A DNA stretch of 45,045 bases from Prevotellaceae bacterium UBA2448 (GCA_002342585.1 DDQG01000011.1:1-45045); one strand, 5' to 3'; shown: positions 32,401 through 41,920, counted from the stretch's first letter. Program-made: numbers and translations. Notes: generated by a model from the sequence alone, not told the origin.

Positions 32401-35400
32401 AACTCACTCTCACGTAATAACCTGGGCGACGACCTGCAAATCGTCATGGCTCTGGAGGGCGACAAGGCTTCGAGACTGGTTTGGGACATACAGGACGCAA
32501 CGAAGAAAGAACGCGATGAGGTGTTCATGCACAAGGCTCACGATAAGAAATATGACTATCAGACGAAGGTGCATACGACGATAAACCGCATGGTCATCAC
32601 TCCTGATGTGCACACAGGAGAATATGAGGTGATGCTGCCACCGGTGAAGTGGAAGATACAGCAGATTTCAGCCAAGGGATATGCAACTCTGTTCCAGAGC
32701 GGACAGGTGGGCGACGTGATAGACCTGAGCGATTCGCTGACACTGCACTCAGACACCATCAAGGGTTCATGGATGAATGCAAAGAATGAAGAGGTGAAGA
32801 TTGTGGATGTGGAGTATAATGCTCAGTACAACCGCATTTACCACTCGCCTGTAGTCATCGGCTACAAACAGATTGGGTTCGATGAATTCGACTATTTCGG
32901 AGAAAGATACTATAACTTCAAGAATGTAGTGGGCAACAAACAGAAACTGACTGTAGCCTACGGAGTGAGAAAGCAGAACTGGCCTGTAGGCAAGAAAGAT
33001 TCTCTGGAAACGAAATATACTTTCGGTTATCCCGTATTCAATATAGACAGGAAGTACCCGGTGAAGATTTCCGCAACAGAACGCTATTACTACAATAACA
33101 ATACGAAGAGCGACACGATAGACATAATCCGTCTGCAAGGTGGCGAGGTGACCATCCATAACGGTATGGTCAGTTCGACACACAGAGATGTTGTAGAACT
33201 GGACAGTGTGGGTGAAGCAATCTATAATCTGGAGGCAAAGCAAGTACCTTATCTGCTAACTGGTCCGGACGCGTTGAGCACAGTAAGTATGACCCTCGAG
33301 ATGGACGGCACACACTACGAAGCAGTTCCGCTGAAGGCTTATACATTCAACATACAACAACTGAAGGGTGCGAAGGATATACTCTCCTACTCTACTCCAC
33401 AACTGGTTGACATCCTGCGCGACCCGCCAGGCGGTCTCTCAAATGCCACACTGAGCAAGGGATCTACAATGAAATACGCCTACCAGATGGATATGAACTG
33501 GGCTGTCGGAACAGGAATCAGTTTGTCGGAAGGTACAGGTATAACCAGTTTCGTAGGTGTCGTAGCAGCTCCGATGGGTGCTGGTGGCGTAGGAGGTTTC
33601 AATAACTCAGCCAGCAGCAAATTCGATATATCACTCGATCTGATTTGGTCAGGTTCAGGACAACGGGCATTCTCATACACCATGACTGCCAACCAAGACA
33701 TATCTACAAGTAAAGAGATAACGATGGTAGGTGCAGCCGGCGACTTGTATATCGGTTTGGAACAGAATATAATCGTGAAACCAGCCACAGCTATCCGTGC
33801 CATTCCAGACAGTGTGTTCCGTCAGGTGGCAGGACAACTTTCCTCAGGACGAATGATTGAGATAGCTAATGGTCTGGACGATAAAGGCAATACCCTGCAC
33901 TTGGTACGCGATGAGGTGGTGACTTACGGAGCTGTTGTGACGAGCGACTTCATCCACTCACAGAGATATATCATCGAACAACTCATCCCATCGTTGGCAA
34001 GACAATGCAAGGCGCTGCTGTTTACCGGTACAGAGGCAGAGGCACAGCAACAGGCTGACGCAACAGGAGAGCCAGTATATCTGTCGCTCGTACCTGCTGA
34101 CGACGAGAATTTCGGTATCGAGTATAAGCCGGTTTATCCGAAGGAAGCAACTGACAAAACTGTTAACGAAGTAGCCCGATACCACGACATTATGTCCAGA
34201 TGGCTGGAGATGATAGCACAGAACGAGAAAGAGAAGCTGGAAGCACGTGACCTAGTGAAGAACTTCAGCGTGGACGGTGGTACTACTATGAGCTATGGAG
34301 AGACTTTTGAAAGCAACTACTCAAAAATGACTTCGTTTGTCAGTCCTATTTCATCGATGACTTCAGAGTATTTCGAAAATGGTGCTAAAGACACGTTCAG
34401 TAGTATGGCAAGTATCGTAGGACCTACTGTTGCAAAGTTGCTTGGAAAGATTTTTTCAAGGAAAGCAAAAAACGAACATACAGGTACAGTTGAAAATGAA
34501 GATGATGGCGGCATCAACGTAGAAATAAAGACTGTAGGTGTGGCTCTCAATTTCACTCTTACTCCTGTAATAAACTTCGGCGTGGTTCCAAGTCACACAG
34601 AAGCAAAGGCGTACAGCAGGAAGGAAAGTTTCACGATAGCAATGGACAGAGTAAGCCACTTAGACTTCGATGTATATAGGGCGAAGACAGCCAGCGAGGG
34701 TCTGAAAGGTTACGATGTGCATGATGTGTTCCTGAGCAATAACTTCTTCGAACAGACAAGCAACAACGAAGACTACCTGAAACGAGAGTTGGACTTAGAC
34801 GATGTAACATATGCGCATAGTTTTGTATATAGAACTCGCGGAGGTGCTACCTGTCGTCCTTACGAGGGTGAACGCAAGACATATGTTTACAACGAGGGGA
34901 CTGTGCTGGACGAACGTACGAAGAAGATTGAAAACCCAGTGATGAAGATGGATAAGCAGAGTCTGAGCGGAGTTCCATACGGTGAACCGGCACGATTCAA
35001 GCTGTATATGACCAACGAGAGCGAACAACCTGAGGGTGCCTATATCTTCTACAATCTGATTCAGGCAGAAATGTCGAATCCAGACGGTGCAAAGATTATG
35101 ATGGACGGTCTGCCAGTTACCGGTGCAGGACGCGTCATAGAAATCCACCCGGGACAGGTGACAGAGAAGACTTTAGAGGTGTTTGCAGGAGAGAAATTCG
35201 ACTACGAAGGTCTGACGTTAAAACTGATTTCTCAGGGCGACACAACAATAGTTCAGAAAGTGGAATTCGACGTGCATTATCTGCAAACAGCCGGTGCGGT
35301 AACTATCACAACGCCTGGCGACAAGTGGATTATGAACTGTGATGCTCCACAAGAAGCTGAGAAGGGTTGGTACCTGCCTGTAATCATAAGCGGTTTTGAT

Positions 35401-38400
35401 AAGAACCAACATAATTTCGACCATATAGAATTCCAGTATAAAGAACAGACTCGCGGAGATGATTACTGGACTAATCTGTGCGGATTCTATGCTGACTCGA
35501 CCATTTACGCTGCAGCAAGTGGCACGAAGGAAATGATACCAGAGAACGGGAATATAGTAACCCGATTCTTTGGCGACGGACAGGTGATGGAAAAGTCTTA
35601 CGACCTGAGGGCTGTACTATTCTGCAGAAACGGAAATAATTTCCTCACCAACAGTTCGAAGGTGCTCACCGGCGTGAAGGATACCCGCCGTCCGCAGTTG
35701 TTCGGCACTCCGGAACCAAAAGACGGAATTCTGGACGATGGCGACGACGTTATATTCAATTTCTCTGAAGACATAGAATACAACTACCTGCAGGCTACTA
35801 CCAACTTCGAGGTTAAGGGTGAGACCAACGAAACTACCCTGCAGACAGCTCCATCGCTTCAGTTCGGTGGTGACGGTTATGCACAGAGTGAAGCCCGTCG
35901 AAATTTCACAGACAAGGACATAACCATTGAGGTAATGATTAAGCCTGAAGAGACAAGTAAAGACATGCCTATCTTCTCACATGGTAGCGAAGGCAAGAAA
36001 CTACAGTTGTGGCTGACTGACAATAAATGTCTGAAAGTTATTGTTGACGATAAGACTCTGGCAACCCAAAAGCCACTTGCCTTTACAGGCTTCCAACACG
36101 TTGCTTTCGTTTTGGATAACACCGCAAAGAAACTGAGTATCTACAGCGACAGTCTGGAGGCCACACTCGACAATGTGGTTTACTCAGGAGTCGGACCTCT
36201 TATATTCGGTTCGACTAACGAAGCTGATACAACCAGACGCAGTTTCTTTAAGGGATGCATGATGCAAGGACGAGTATGGAACCGCGCTTTGGATATCAAC
36301 CAGCTCAACACCTATGCTGAACAGATGTTGACGGGCTATGAGATAGGACTGATAGACTACTACCCAATGAATGAGGGTAAGGGTGATTATGCCACTGACC
36401 TTGCTCAGGGTGCTCACCTGAAACTCGAAAAGGCAGACTGGACACAGCCTGACGGCATGTCGCTGAGACTCGACAAGACCGAGAATAAGGACATCAAGGG
36501 CTTGCAACTGAAAGAGGAGTTCTTCCAGCGCACCGACGAACAGGATTATACTCTGATGTTGTGGTTCAAGACTGACGAAATAGGACGCGGAACTCTGCTC
36601 TGCAACGGTTCGGGTCGGAAAACTGACGTAGGAGCCATAAATAAGTTCTTTATCGGTTTCGAAGGAGACACACTGAAGTACCGTTCAAATGGTCAGGAAT
36701 ATGTATTAGGAAATGACTACAGCGATGACCGCTGGCATCACTACACAATGACGATGAACCGCAGCAGGCAGGTAGTTACAATCTATGTAGACGATGAAAT
36801 GAAAACACAGTTCCCATGTGATTCAATAGGCGGAATGGTAGGTAAGTTCTACCTCGGAAACATGGTATGGCAGGAGGAAGGCAAAAACAACGATGTGGTG
36901 AAGCAAGATAATGCATTTACAGGTAACATTGACGGTATTGCCCTGTTTGAACAGGCTCTGCCACAGGCTCTCATCAGCAGATATACAGCAAAGTCGCTTG
37001 GTGGAGCTGAGAAGGGTCTGATTACTTATGTGGATTTCGTACATCAGAAACGACAGAAGAATGGTGATATACTCCTGGAACCATACGTTCTGAACAAAAA
37101 AATGAAATATGACCCTGACGGCAATCCGAGTGAGGAGCACGATAGTGTGTTCGTTGACCCAATCAATAATATCTTGAGCAGAGTGGACCGCAACATCGGA
37201 GCACCAATACAGCTGTACGAGGAACTGCGCAACCTGAACTTCAGTTTCGTAGGACGTAACAACCAGATTCTGGTTAGCATTGACGAACTGAACAGTAGAA
37301 TCAATAAGCGCACGGTCTATGTAACTGTAAATGAGATTCCGGACATGAACGGAAACTTCATGGCGTCACCAGTGACAACAGCTGTGTTTGTAAACCGTAA
37401 CCCACTCCGATGGACACAGAAGACCTACAAAGCCGTAATAAATTACGGTTCTGAGACAGACTTCAAATTCGACATAAATATAGTAAATAATAGCGGTGCT
37501 CCACACACCTATAAAGTTGAGAATATGCCGAAGTGGTTAAGTGTAAACGTCTCATCCGATGTCATCGACGCACAAAGCGAACACATTCTGACTTTCAGCA
37601 TAGGAAAAGACATCAATGTAGGTACATATGACGACATTATATATTTGACAGACGAAAACGGTTTGTCAGAACCACTGATGCTGAACATCACAGTTGAAGG
37701 CCAGGTGCCTGCATGGACTGTATCGGACGACATGAAGCACTTCTCAATGAACATAGTTGCACGTGTGGTAATAGAGGAGGATATCGATACTGATTCGCGC
37801 GACATAATAAGTGTGTTTGACAATACAGGTCGCTGCATGGGTGTAGGAAACGTCAACTATAATGCAGCTAGTACGGAAAGCATGGCATATCTGACTGTGT
37901 ATGACAGTACGGCTCAAACAAAACCGCTGTCGTTCCGTCTGTGGCATTACGGAACCGGTAAGACAATGGTTCTCACACCTTCTCAGCAGGTATATTTCAA
38001 GCCGGAAGGATTCGTAGGTACGACTAAAGAACCTCTCATGCTGAAAGCAACCGATCTGTTTGTACAACACATAATCCTGGAACCTGGTTGGAACTGGATT
38101 TCACTGAACGTAATCAACGAGGACTATATCAACGTGAAGAAATTCCTAAGTCACTTCAGTTGGAGCGAAGGAGATATGCTTACTAACTATAACCATAACA
38201 CATCTCTGCTTTATCAAGACGGAGAATGGATATCGAACAAGGATATTGCAACATTGGACAGAATGATGGTTTCCGTAGATGAGAGTTATAGAATAAAAGT
38301 AGGCAAACCAATGGATATTGAATTGACGGGCAGTGCTGCCAAAAATGAAAAGAACCGCACTATCAGCGTAAAGCAAGGATGGAATAGCATAGGTTATACA

Positions 38401-39087
38401 CCACTTGTGAACCTGCCTGTATCCACAGCTCTCGCAGACTACCTGAACGAGGCAGAGGACGGAGATGTAGTGAAGAGCAAGACTGAGTTTGCCATGTTCT
38501 ATGAAAGTGCAACAGGTTCGTATGAATGGAAAGGTAATCTGAAGTATATGAAACCAGGTGAGGGATATATGATTTATCGCAAACGCGCAAACCAGACTTC
38601 GTTCATCTATCCGTACTTTGACGCAAATGCTACATTCTTCGAGGAACCAACCAGCACAAAGGTGAAGAGGTTCAATGCTTATAGCAACAGTATGTCGCTT
38701 GTGGCAACTGCAGAAGGCATAGAACTGCAGAAGGGTGACAAGCTGCTTGCTCTGGCAGGAACGGAAGTACGCGGTGTGACAGAAGTAGATGAACTGGATG
38801 ATAACTCTCTCTTCTTCATCTCCATCGAAGGTGACACGAATGCGAAGCTGTCGTTTGCTATAGAACGCGAAGGTGAAATCATTGCTACGACAGACGATGT
38901 GATTACCTATAAGTCGAACGGCATTATGGGTTCACCTGACAAACCGACAAGTATCAGTTTCGTAAAACAAGACAACACTCAACTGCCACAGAGCGGATGG
39001 TACACAGTGCAGGGCATAAAACTGCCTGGAGCACCTACTCGCAAGGGTATCTATATCTACAACGGACGTAAAATTATGATTAATTAA
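29449..39087 (+). CDS. Giant secreted multidomain surface protein (3212 aa)
   Basis: An uninterrupted 9.6-kb gene. Parts, in order: long signal peptide (about 1-45, ending AWA); GLUG-like beta repeats (about 110-205, e.g. GLVGFVGR and GGFVGHAR); an FN3-like module (about 690-778); carboxypeptidase-regulatory-like domains (about 779-940, VEGYLKFSDGTGIPGVTINI and FSGYVLYNGTSIPVQGV); a long middle region I cannot assign, with a Gly/Ala-rich stretch near 1355-1380; two LamG/concanavalin-like jellyrolls (about 2131-2330 and 2331-2540); a 'CxGvG' domain (about 2750-2855) shared with the downstream lipoprotein; two GWN repeats (GWNWISLNV at about 2880, GWNSIGYTP at about 2976); and a tail GIYIYNGRKIMIN like that of the 721-residue protein. 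It is probably exported and held at the surface, perhaps as an adhesin or glycan binder. I see no catalytic motif. Confidence 0.75.
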   Translation: MKTKQNEQVCVEKHNLWTLFERFVLIFLFLPVLTVLIPMQAWAADDPNDDTVILDGVSYHVLRNNDDWERFSALVDKSAGDEDVNAIMEADLSVTSWVGKNPDWAFRGIFNGNGHTLNVEINNPYNDLYMAPFVFTSNATIRDLHVTGNVSGGKHSSGLVGFVGRTATGCSLTVERVWVSTTVTANDNSKYTGEFVGGFVGHARKNSIVMTDCRFDGKLISTCQSEDRVAGAFVGWGEEGISYDIRRVYENGSSENINHFSICYWVDDDHDRHNWGGGDHPCVYTAHNWDECPEDHRNITDQQDLVNKMSGSKPDSWVLVDGNALPNIKHYSLDATFDAYDIVPATDKGVAGMLTIPFSCDQVVKWVDAWYTDENGQRKNLERVTLAPNSYMGFLNVPATEPHKDLQMTVRLLLDSISYTYDPKSDAVMHNPRNLKYEVLNYSKESLTDAGAIQLQWETKNPKYNDVVDGDQFIVLRSLTGKAEDMIAIGTVTLDEEDSVYVYKDSLLISALTKDLIVKETGIANLKYWVVRASAQQLWGMDGNKNPTIVTAEPKSAAMALLEPTDAKAAWSDETEHKAKVTWSFKSSDEAHYYVWDNRAQVRLEIKSYNRDGGLADSTVTVLTTAQLQAGEYETTLNRSCVNYQMQLYLDAKTAVAWSAAGDSLTTIAVAVPEDKFYHENLGHIDKESLAVRQLQSSVLLTWANMTDDPVDYYEVWRKEANEAKFTQIATQLFEMQFEDNKVSPVHKYQYIVKGVNDCEGQKSEETNPVEGSCVGTGTVEGYLKFSDGTGIPGVTINITGGDGQPRSTKTDESGFFHMTDLPYVNGTETTYEAAPNLKGFADVKPITFSTTPGGNLVKGVEFEVKESVRFSGYVLYNGTSIPVQGVSFLVDGYEVHNASGKVVTDYEGKYSFHMLKNENHTIQAVKKGHVFYQDGYYHEGDDTSTNSYKFEIDKSGIYFYDDTRVKLIGRVAGGKDQAAIPLGNSLSRNNLGDDLQIVMALEGDKASRLVWDIQDATKKERDEVFMHKAHDKKYDYQTKVHTTINRMVITPDVHTGEYEVMLPPVKWKIQQISAKGYATLFQSGQVGDVIDLSDSLTLHSDTIKGSWMNAKNEEVKIVDVEYNAQYNRIYHSPVVIGYKQIGFDEFDYFGERYYNFKNVVGNKQKLTVAYGVRKQNWPVGKKDSLETKYTFGYPVFNIDRKYPVKISATERYYYNNNTKSDTIDIIRLQGGEVTIHNGMVSSTHRDVVELDSVGEAIYNLEAKQVPYLLTGPDALSTVSMTLEMDGTHYEAVPLKAYTFNIQQLKGAKDILSYSTPQLVDILRDPPGGLSNATLSKGSTMKYAYQMDMNWAVGTGISLSEGTGITSFVGVVAAPMGAGGVGGFNNSASSKFDISLDLIWSGSGQRAFSYTMTANQDISTSKEITMVGAAGDLYIGLEQNIIVKPATAIRAIPDSVFRQVAGQLSSGRMIEIANGLDDKGNTLHLVRDEVVTYGAVVTSDFIHSQRYIIEQLIPSLARQCKALLFTGTEAEAQQQADATGEPVYLSLVPADDENFGIEYKPVYPKEATDKTVNEVARYHDIMSRWLEMIAQNEKEKLEARDLVKNFSVDGGTTMSYGETFESNYSKMTSFVSPISSMTSEYFENGAKDTFSSMASIVGPTVAKLLGKIFSRKAKNEHTGTVENEDDGGINVEIKTVGVALNFTLTPVINFGVVPSHTEAKAYSRKESFTIAMDRVSHLDFDVYRAKTASEGLKGYDVHDVFLSNNFFEQTSNNEDYLKRELDLDDVTYAHSFVYRTRGGATCRPYEGERKTYVYNEGTVLDERTKKIENPVMKMDKQSLSGVPYGEPARFKLYMTNESEQPEGAYIFYNLIQAEMSNPDGAKIMMDGLPVTGAGRVIEIHPGQVTEKTLEVFAGEKFDYEGLTLKLISQGDTTIVQKVEFDVHYLQTAGAVTITTPGDKWIMNCDAPQEAEKGWYLPVIISGFDKNQHNFDHIEFQYKEQTRGDDYWTNLCGFYADSTIYAAASGTKEMIPENGNIVTRFFGDGQVMEKSYDLRAVLFCRNGNNFLTNSSKVLTGVKDTRRPQLFGTPEPKDGILDDGDDVIFNFSEDIEYNYLQATTNFEVKGETNETTLQTAPSLQFGGDGYAQSEARRNFTDKDITIEVMIKPEETSKDMPIFSHGSEGKKLQLWLTDNKCLKVIVDDKTLATQKPLAFTGFQHVAFVLDNTAKKLSIYSDSLEATLDNVVYSGVGPLIFGSTNEADTTRRSFFKGCMMQGRVWNRALDINQLNTYAEQMLTGYEIGLIDYYPMNEGKGDYATDLAQGAHLKLEKADWTQPDGMSLRLDKTENKDIKGLQLKEEFFQRTDEQDYTLMLWFKTDEIGRGTLLCNGSGRKTDVGAINKFFIGFEGDTLKYRSNGQEYVLGNDYSDDRWHHYTMTMNRSRQVVTIYVDDEMKTQFPCDSIGGMVGKFYLGNMVWQEEGKNNDVVKQDNAFTGNIDGIALFEQALPQALISRYTAKSLGGAEKGLITYVDFVHQKRQKNGDILLEPYVLNKKMKYDPDGNPSEEHDSVFVDPINNILSRVDRNIGAPIQLYEELRNLNFSFVGRNNQILVSIDELNSRINKRTVYVTVNEIPDMNGNFMASPVTTAVFVNRNPLRWTQKTYKAVINYGSETDFKFDINIVNNSGAPHTYKVENMPKWLSVNVSSDVIDAQSEHILTFSIGKDINVGTYDDIIYLTDENGLSEPLMLNITVEGQVPAWTVSDDMKHFSMNIVARVVIEEDIDTDSRDIISVFDNTGRCMGVGNVNYNAASTESMAYLTVYDSTAQTKPLSFRLWHYGTGKTMVLTPSQQVYFKPEGFVGTTKEPLMLKATDLFVQHIILEPGWNWISLNVINEDYINVKKFLSHFSWSEGDMLTNYNHNTSLLYQDGEWISNKDIATLDRMMVSVDESYRIKVGKPMDIELTGSAAKNEKNRTISVKQGWNSIGYTPLVNLPVSTALADYLNEAEDGDVVKSKTEFAMFYESATGSYEWKGNLKYMKPGEGYMIYRKRANQTSFIYPYFDANATFFEEPTSTKVKRFNAYSNSMSLVATAEGIELQKGDKLLALAGTEVRGVTEVDELDDNSLFFISIEGDTNAKLSFAIEREGEIIATTDDVITYKSNGIMGSPDKPTSISFVKQDNTQLPQSGWYTVQGIKLPGAPTRKGIYIYNGRKIMIN

Positions 39088-39094
39088 TTGCAAT

Positions 39095-39898
39095 ATGAAT
39101 ATGAAAAACGTAAAGATAATTTTGTTTCTGACAATACTCGCAACGGTGTGGGGTTGTAAGAAAGATGATAATGATTCTGGTCCTGACGAGCCACAATGGA
39201 CAAACTCGACATTTACCGAAGCTGCAAAACCGACGTGGAACATAGAATGGAATTCGAACGCAACCCCACCCGACTGGAAAGAGCCGGACGCAGGAAAGTA
39301 TGAGTGTATTATGAATATTCTAATTGAATTGGATTCCGAGACGATAAGCCACTCAACCAGTGACGACAGAATAGCTGTGTTCATCGGAGATGAGTGTCGC
39401 GGAGTCAGTCACCCTTACGAAGCCCAAAATGGCAAAGTTTATTTCCTAATGCACGTCAATGGCAATAGCGAAGAGGCAGATCAGCCAATGGAGCTGCGCT
39501 ACTACTGTGACAGTTGGCATCACTTATCCGTTACGAAGAATATACCTCCATTTGTTCCTAACAACATTTTGGACGAAAACTGTAAGATATACCTGAATAT
39601 AGGTAAAGGCAGCACTAAGTACCCTATAAGCACACTCTTATCTGCTCTTATGCCACAGAAGTTGCCCTTTACAGTAAGCACCAATGACATGATAGCCGTC
39701 TTCGTGGGCGAGGAGTGTCGCGGAATAGGCTCTATGAATCCTGAATATTTCGACGGATGGAGAATCACAGTATATAGCGCACAGCCGGAAGAGACTGCGC
39801 AACTGCGCTACTACAGTGCTGAGAAAGGTGGTATATACACCATACTGAAGACCTTCAAACTGACAGGAAACATTCAGCAGGAGACGATTTCTTTTTAA
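39095..39898 (+). CDS. Lipoprotein with two copies of a domain from the giant protein
   Basis: A 267-residue lipoprotein (lipidated C21, or C19 if the second ATG at 39101 is used). It holds two copies of one domain: DDRIAVFIGDECRGV (90-104) with LRYYCDSWHHL, and NDMIAVFVGEECRGI (197-211) with LRYYSAEKGGIY. The giant protein upstream has a related piece, SRDIISVFDNTGRCMGVG, preceded by a matching Trp/Met stretch, with FRLWHYGTGK after it. The two genes are 7 nt apart, so they are surely cotranscribed. Known function: none that I recognise. A lipoprotein partner that anchors or receives the giant protein is a reasonable inference. Confidence 0.75.
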   Translation: MNMKNVKIILFLTILATVWGCKKDDNDSGPDEPQWTNSTFTEAAKPTWNIEWNSNATPPDWKEPDAGKYECIMNILIELDSETISHSTSDDRIAVFIGDECRGVSHPYEAQNGKVYFLMHVNGNSEEADQPMELRYYCDSWHHLSVTKNIPPFVPNNILDENCKIYLNIGKGSTKYPISTLLSALMPQKLPFTVSTNDMIAVFVGEECRGIGSMNPEYFDGWRITVYSAQPEETAQLRYYSAEKGGIYTILKTFKLTGNIQQETISF

Positions 39899-39905
39899 AC
39901 GACCT

Positions 39906-39947
39906 AAATAAACATTAACATTGGTGATGCTTAAAATATGTTTATTT
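39906..39947. terminator. Inverted repeat after the lipoprotein gene
   Basis: AAATAAACAT (39906-39915) and ATGTTTATTT (39938-39947) are perfect 10-bp arms with a 22-nt spacer. It may end the giant-lipoprotein transcript or be an operator; it overlaps the upstream edge of the etf promoter. No T run follows. Confidence 0.45.
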
Positions 39948-39949
39948 CA

Positions 39950-39979
39950 TTGTAGTACGGATTTTTTAACGTACCTTTG
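39950..39979 (+). promoter_or_regulatory. Promoter of etfB-etfA-acd
   Basis: TTG (39950-39952), 19 nt, TACCTTTG (39972-39979): an excellent Bacteroidetes match. The expected start is near 39986, leaving an 85- to 90-nt leader. Confidence 0.75.
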
Positions 39980-40073
39980 CACGAAAATATGGGCTTTTGT
40001 GCATTTATCCTGATTGTTTATGCAACAAAAGCGAGAAAGAAAGAGATAGTAACATCATCATAAAGAGTTAAAT

Positions 40074-40877
40074 ATGAGTTTAAAAATTATCGTACTCGCA
40101 AAGCAGGTACCAGACACAAGAAATGTGGGACCTGATGCGATGACTCCCGAAGGGACTGTGAACCGTGCGGCTCTGCCTGCTGTGTTCAATCCTGAGGACT
40201 TGAATGCATTGGAACAGGCGCTTCGCCTGAAGGAGCAGAATCCTGGCTCTACTATCACAATGCTCACAATGGGTCTGCCAAAGGCAGCTGAAGTATTGAA
40301 AGAAGGTATCTATCGCGGTGCGGATGAGGGTATTCTCATTTCTGACCGTCCACTTGGTGGTGCTGACACTCTGGCTACAAGCTACACGCTGGCTCAGGCC
40401 ATCAAGAAGGTTGGCAAGTTCGACATTATCCTCTGCGGTCGTCAGGCTATCGACGGCGATACTGCACAGGTAGGTCCGCAGGTAGCAGAAAAGCTGGGAC
40501 TCACTCAGATTACTTATGCTGAGGAGATTCTGGAGTGCACTAAGGACAAGATTGTCGTAAAACGCCACATCGACGGAGGCGTGGAGACCGTTCAGGGTCC
40601 GATGCCAATTCTCGTAACTGTAAACGGAAGTGCTGCTCCTTGCCGCACTCGCAACGTAAAGCGCGTATGGGCAAACAAGAACCGCGAGTTCACTACTTGG
40701 GGTGCTGCCGACATCGATGCTGACCCAATGCAGATTGGTAAGGCTGGTAGTCCGACGAACGTGAAGGCTGTGAAGAGCATCGTGTTCAAGGCTAAGGAAA
40801 ACAAGACTCTCACATCGAGCGATGCCGACATCGAGAGCCTCATCGTAGAATTAATGGAATCAAACACTATCGGATAA
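40074..40877 (+). CDS. etfB: Electron transfer flavoprotein beta subunit
   Basis: A 267-residue ETF beta (FixA-type) subunit. It begins LKIIVLAKQVPDTRNVGPDA and has DTLATSYTLAQAI, FDIILCGRQAIDGDTAQVGP and AEKLGLTQITYAEEI, the usual nucleotide-binding strands. With the alpha subunit it carries FAD (and AMP or a second FAD) and passes electrons from acyl-CoA dehydrogenases to the membrane or, in bifurcating types, to NAD and ferredoxin. The stop codon overlaps the etfA start by one base (TAATG), so the subunits should be made in equal amounts. Confidence 0.94.
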   Translation: MSLKIIVLAKQVPDTRNVGPDAMTPEGTVNRAALPAVFNPEDLNALEQALRLKEQNPGSTITMLTMGLPKAAEVLKEGIYRGADEGILISDRPLGGADTLATSYTLAQAIKKVGKFDIILCGRQAIDGDTAQVGPQVAEKLGLTQITYAEEILECTKDKIVVKRHIDGGVETVQGPMPILVTVNGSAAPCRTRNVKRVWANKNREFTTWGAADIDADPMQIGKAGSPTNVKAVKSIVFKAKENKTLTSSDADIESLIVELMESNTIG

Positions 40878-41917
40878 TGAATAATGTATTTGTATATTGT
40901 GAACTTGAAGGCAACAAGGTTGCTGACGTAAGTTTGGAGCTCTGCACCAAGGGTCGCAAACTGGCTAATCAGCTTGGTGTGCAGCTGGAGGCTGTCCTCG
41001 TGGGCACTGGTCTCGATGGTGTTGAAAAACAAGTAATCCCTTACGGCGTAGATAAGGTACACGTGTTCGACGCTGAAGGTCTGTTCCCTTACACTTCCCT
41101 GCCCCACACAAGTGCTGTAGTGAACCTCTTCAAAGAGGAGCAGCCACAGATCTGCCTGATGGGTGCAACAGTAATCGGTCGTGACCTCGGTCCACGCGTT
41201 TCTTCTGCTCTCCACTCAGGTCTGACAGCCGACTGTACTCAACTCGAAATCGGTTCGTTCGACATGAAGGTGAAGGACGCTGAGGGCAATATGGTGGATA
41301 AGCACTATGAAGATCAGCTCTACCAGATTCGTCCTGCATTCGGAGGTAGCATCATCGCTACTATCGTAAACCCGGAACACCGTCCACAGATGGCTACAGT
41401 TCGCGATGGCGTGATGAAGAAGGAAATCCTCGATGCAAACTACAAGGGTGAAGTGGTAAAGCACGATGTAGCTAAGTATATCCCAACTACAGACTATGTA
41501 GTAAAGGTGCTTGACCGCCACGTAGAGAAGGCAAAGCACAATTTGAAGGGTGCTCCAATCATCGTAGCCGGCGGTTATGGTGTAGGCGGACCGGAAGGTT
41601 TCGACCTGTTGTTCGACCTCGCTAAGGAGCTCCACGCAGAAGTAGGTGCAAGCCGTGCTGCTGTCGATGCAGGCTGGATTGACCACGACCGTCAGATTGG
41701 TCAGACTGGTGTCACAGTTCGTCCAAAGGTATATATCGCTTGCGGTATCTCCGGAGCCATCCAGCACATTGCCGGCATGAAGGAGTCTGGCATCATCATC
41801 TCTATCAACAACGACGAGAATGCTCCAATCAATCAGATTGCTGACTATATCATCAACGGAACAGTCGAGGAAGTTGTTCCAAAACTTATTAAGTATTATA
41901 AGAAAAACTCGAAGTAA
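40877..41917 (+). CDS. etfA: Electron transfer flavoprotein alpha subunit
   Basis: A 346-residue ETF alpha (FixB-type) subunit. N-terminal domain with LMGATVIGRDLGPRVSSAL; C-terminal FAD domain with VAGGYGVGGPEGFDLL, ELHAEVGASRAAVDAGW, GQTGVTVRPKVYIACGISG (about 275-293) and SINNDENAPI, the classic FAD signature. It is joined to etfB by overlapping stop/start and to the acyl-CoA dehydrogenase by 3 nt. No ETF:quinone oxidoreductase or fixC/fixX gene is in the window, so the electron exit is unclear. Confidence 0.94.
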   Translation: MNNVFVYCELEGNKVADVSLELCTKGRKLANQLGVQLEAVLVGTGLDGVEKQVIPYGVDKVHVFDAEGLFPYTSLPHTSAVVNLFKEEQPQICLMGATVIGRDLGPRVSSALHSGLTADCTQLEIGSFDMKVKDAEGNMVDKHYEDQLYQIRPAFGGSIIATIVNPEHRPQMATVRDGVMKKEILDANYKGEVVKHDVAKYIPTTDYVVKVLDRHVEKAKHNLKGAPIIVAGGYGVGGPEGFDLLFDLAKELHAEVGASRAAVDAGWIDHDRQIGQTGVTVRPKVYIACGISGAIQHIAGMKESGIIISINNDENAPINQIADYIINGTVEEVVPKLIKYYKKNSK

Positions 41918-41920
41918 ACT

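Noticed and set aside
39980..40073. Riboswitch in the etfB leader
   Set aside because: The leader has only a weak TGCAC/GTGCA pairing, and I recognise no known aptamer core.
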